Positions 62,605-64,000 of a stretch of DNA of 64,000 bases are shown here, piece by piece (the stretch's first letter is position 1; each line of letters opens with the position of its first letter). Position numbers and translations under genes: made by a program. The notes under the pieces are model-generated. The model was not told the DNA's origin. It saw nothing but the letters and a program-made list of their open reading frames with translations, and did no database searches. This stretch comes from Acidobacteriota bacterium (GTDB lineage Bacteria > Acidobacteriota > Terriglobia > Acidiferrales > UBA7541): positions 1 to 64,000 of the forward strand of contig JABCZG010000011.1 in NCBI GenBank assembly GCA_013289835.1, read 5' to 3'.

Positions 62605-63219
62605 TTGCCGGCGAATTTGAGTGGATGGAAACAGAAGGTTGTGGCGTTTGCGAGCGGGCTCGGGGCGCCGGGGCTTTTTCTCATTTCGTTTCTCGATTCG
62701 TCGGTGCTGACGTTTCCGGTGATTAATGATCTTTTGCTGATCGAGTTGTCGATCCAACATCCCGCTCGGATGCCGTTGTACGCGCTTATGGCGATGCTCG
62801 GATCGGTGCTGGGGTGCGTGCTGCTGTTTTTTCTGGCGGAAAAAGGAGGTGAAGCGCTTTTTCATAAACATGCGGGGCACCGGGCGCAGGCCATTCACAA
62901 TTGGGTGGTGCACAACGGGTTCGGAGGGATGTTGGTTGCTGCGCTGTTGCCGCCGCCGACTCCCTTTAAGGTCTTTGTGGTCGCAGCGGGCGTGTTCGAG
63001 GTGCCGCTTGTCAGTTTCACGTCGGCGATCGCCCTGGCGCGGGCCATACGTTACTTCGGGATTGGCTACCTGGCGATCCGCTACGGGGCACAGGCGCTGC
63101 CATACCTGATGAGCCACAAGTGGCTGGTGGCTGCGGTAGTCGTCGCTCTGGCTGCAGTAAGCTACGGACTTTCCCGACTAATCCTCAGGCATCGGCCGAA
63201 GCAGGGAAAGCTGAATTAG
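62605..63219 (+). CDS. VTT/DedA-like membrane protein
   Basis: 204 residues from TTG 62605 (GGAG nine bases before). Four to five hydrophobic segments with the VTT/SNARE-associated motif: FLDSSVLTFPVINDLLLIEL, then G-rich LGSVLGCVLLFF-AEKGGEAL and the reentrant ALLPPPTPFKVFVVAAGVFE. DedA members act in undecaprenyl-phosphate or lipid scrambling. It is smaller and more diverged than canonical DedA. A repeat element starts directly after the stop. Confidence 0.82.
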   Translation: MPANLSGWKQKVVAFASGLGAPGLFLISFLDSSVLTFPVINDLLLIELSIQHPARMPLYALMAMLGSVLGCVLLFFLAEKGGEALFHKHAGHRAQAIHNWVVHNGFGGMLVAALLPPPTPFKVFVVAAGVFEVPLVSFTSAIALARAIRYFGIGYLAIRYGAQALPYLMSHKWLVAAVVVALAAVSYGLSRLILRHRPKQGKLN

Positions 63220-63364
63220 AGGCGGGACCCCCCACCCCCCTTTTTTTGTATGTGTGGCAAACAAAGAGCTTAGCGTTTCTGCAAGTCCTTTGTTTGCCAT
63301 ACATGCGAGCAGGTCTGCAAGTGTTGCATCTAAAGAACTTGTATTGCACCGAAATTGTGCAATA
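63220..63364 (+). repeat. Second copy of the C-tract/T-tract/GTGTTGCATC repeat family
   Basis: Immediately after the stop codon: CCCCCCACCCCCC, then seven T, then inverted arms ATGTGTGGCAAACAAAG (63250-63266) and CTTTGTTTGCCATACAT (63288-63304, one mismatch), then GCAAGTGTTGCATC-AAAG (63317-63334) as in the array at 4.9 kb, then a perfect hairpin TATTGCAC/GTGCAATA (63342-63349, 63357-63364). Confidence 0.7.
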
Positions 63365-63537
63365 TGGGTTGTTCTTTTCGTGCCGGATGGGGGGATTCTA
63401 CACTGGCTCAGGACAAGCCGTTCACTTCACAGGGATACCTAACGGGTACAATAATCCATAGAGAATAGAAGTCAAGGAAAACTTTATGGCGGCTAGAATA
63501 CGCACGCCAGAGGATTTCTTCCACGATTCCACGACGA

Positions 63538-64000
63538 TTACCACCAAGCTCGATTCGTACCGGGTTCCCAGGCGAGTTCTTGGGAGAGGATCTTGCCGGA
63601 AGGGTCGGTGTCGATGAGGGCTTCGGCGCGACGGCCGGAGCTCGCGTCGCGCGAGTAAGGGAAGGCGTGGAGGATGATGTGGAACCCCTGGGGGGTCTTT
63701 TCGACGCTGGCTTTGGGGAAGCGGGCGGCCTGGAGGAAGCGGCGGGCGGCGGGGGTGTCGCGGGCGGCGTCGAGGGCGGGCGAGGGCTCGGGCTTGAAGG
63801 AAGTGGTGGCGGATTCGGGGTCGAAGGTGGCGCCGGGGCCTACTTCGATTTCCACGTCCTCGAGGGCGCTTTCGGTTTCGACGATGCCGTGCCAGCGGAA
63901 GGGGGAAGCGGATTCGGCGAAGGCGGCGGTACGGCGGGGCGGTTCGCCATGGTAGGCGCGGGATTCGAGGAGGGACAGGGCGTTGCCGTGAAGGATGGCG
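63538..64000 (-). CDS. Metal-dependent hydrolase, C-terminal part (runs off the window)
   Basis: The frame is open from the TAA at 63540-63538 to the right edge, at least 154 codons. The protein includes LLESRAYHGEPPRR, then ASPFRWHGIVETESALEDVE, the pattern of the inner-membrane COG1988 metal-dependent hydrolase family (its soluble C-terminal part). The gene ends with REAL-type LSQELAWEPG. The start and the N-terminal membrane helices with the metal ligands lie outside the window. An internal GTG at 63855 is not the real start. Confidence 0.7.
   Translation of the reverse strand, partial: AILHGNALSLLESRAYHGEPPRRTAAFAESASPFRWHGIVETESALEDVEIEVGPGATFDPESATTSFKPEPSPALDAARDTPAARRFLQAARFPKASVEKTPQGFHIILHAFPYSRDASSGRRAEALIDTDPSGKILSQELAWEPGTNRAWW

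Overview
The window looks like chromosome of an Acidobacteriota (Terriglobia-type) bacterium. GC is roughly 59%. It carries three tandem genes with the 'VWFA-related Acidobacterial domain', an ADOP-type FtsX/MacB permease, a DUF1800-DUF1501 pair and many palindromic intergenic repeats. No rRNA, tRNA, CRISPR array, prophage or intact insertion sequence was found. The only mobile-type gene is a REP-associated tyrosine transposase.

Layout. 0-4.9 kb: membrane glycosyltransferase, orphan NtrC-type regulator, M50 protease. 4.9-9.6 kb: an accessory-looking stretch with a repeat array, DinB and DUF4440 proteins, a DUF433/DUF5615 toxin-antitoxin-like pair and small hypothetical genes of lower GC, one behind a consensus promoter. 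9.6-20 kb: a SpeE-like membrane protein, a pseudokinase fused to a TonB C-terminal domain and, divergent from it, an operon of TonB-dependent receptor, YfiR-like periplasmic protein and CHASE8 hybrid histidine kinase. 20-31.7 kb: housekeeping and hypothetical genes, the proton-translocating transhydrogenase operon pntAA-pntAB-pntB, an FtsX-type permease, a 2OG-Fe(II) oxygenase and a Tat-exported HisC-like aminotransferase.

31.8-36.1 kb: the glyoxylate shunt, aceB-aceA, divergent from an IclR regulator. Two near-identical palindromes lie in the shared upstream region. 36-44.7 kb: BON protein, glycerophosphodiesterase, rsmA, small proteins, a decayed PilZ gene, an MFS/SpeE-like fusion and a YihY/BrkB protein. 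44.7-54.7 kb: three VWFA proteins followed by DUF1800 and DUF1501 proteins, all predicted to be exported. 54.7-55.5 kb: the RAYT transposase flanked by REPIN elements. 55.5-58.4 kb: membrane pyrophosphatase hppA with a good sigma-70 promoter and a long leader. 58.4-62.5 kb: the biotin operon bioB-bioF-bioD-bioA. The window ends with a VTT/DedA-like protein, a second copy of the repeat family seen at 4.9 kb, and a truncated metal-dependent hydrolase.

The strongest candidates for something new are: the pseudokinase-TonB fusion beside a receptor/YfiR/CHASE8-kinase operon; the RAYT with three REPINs, each directly after a stop codon; the C-tract/T-tract repeat family; and the paired palindromes in the aceB/iclR region.
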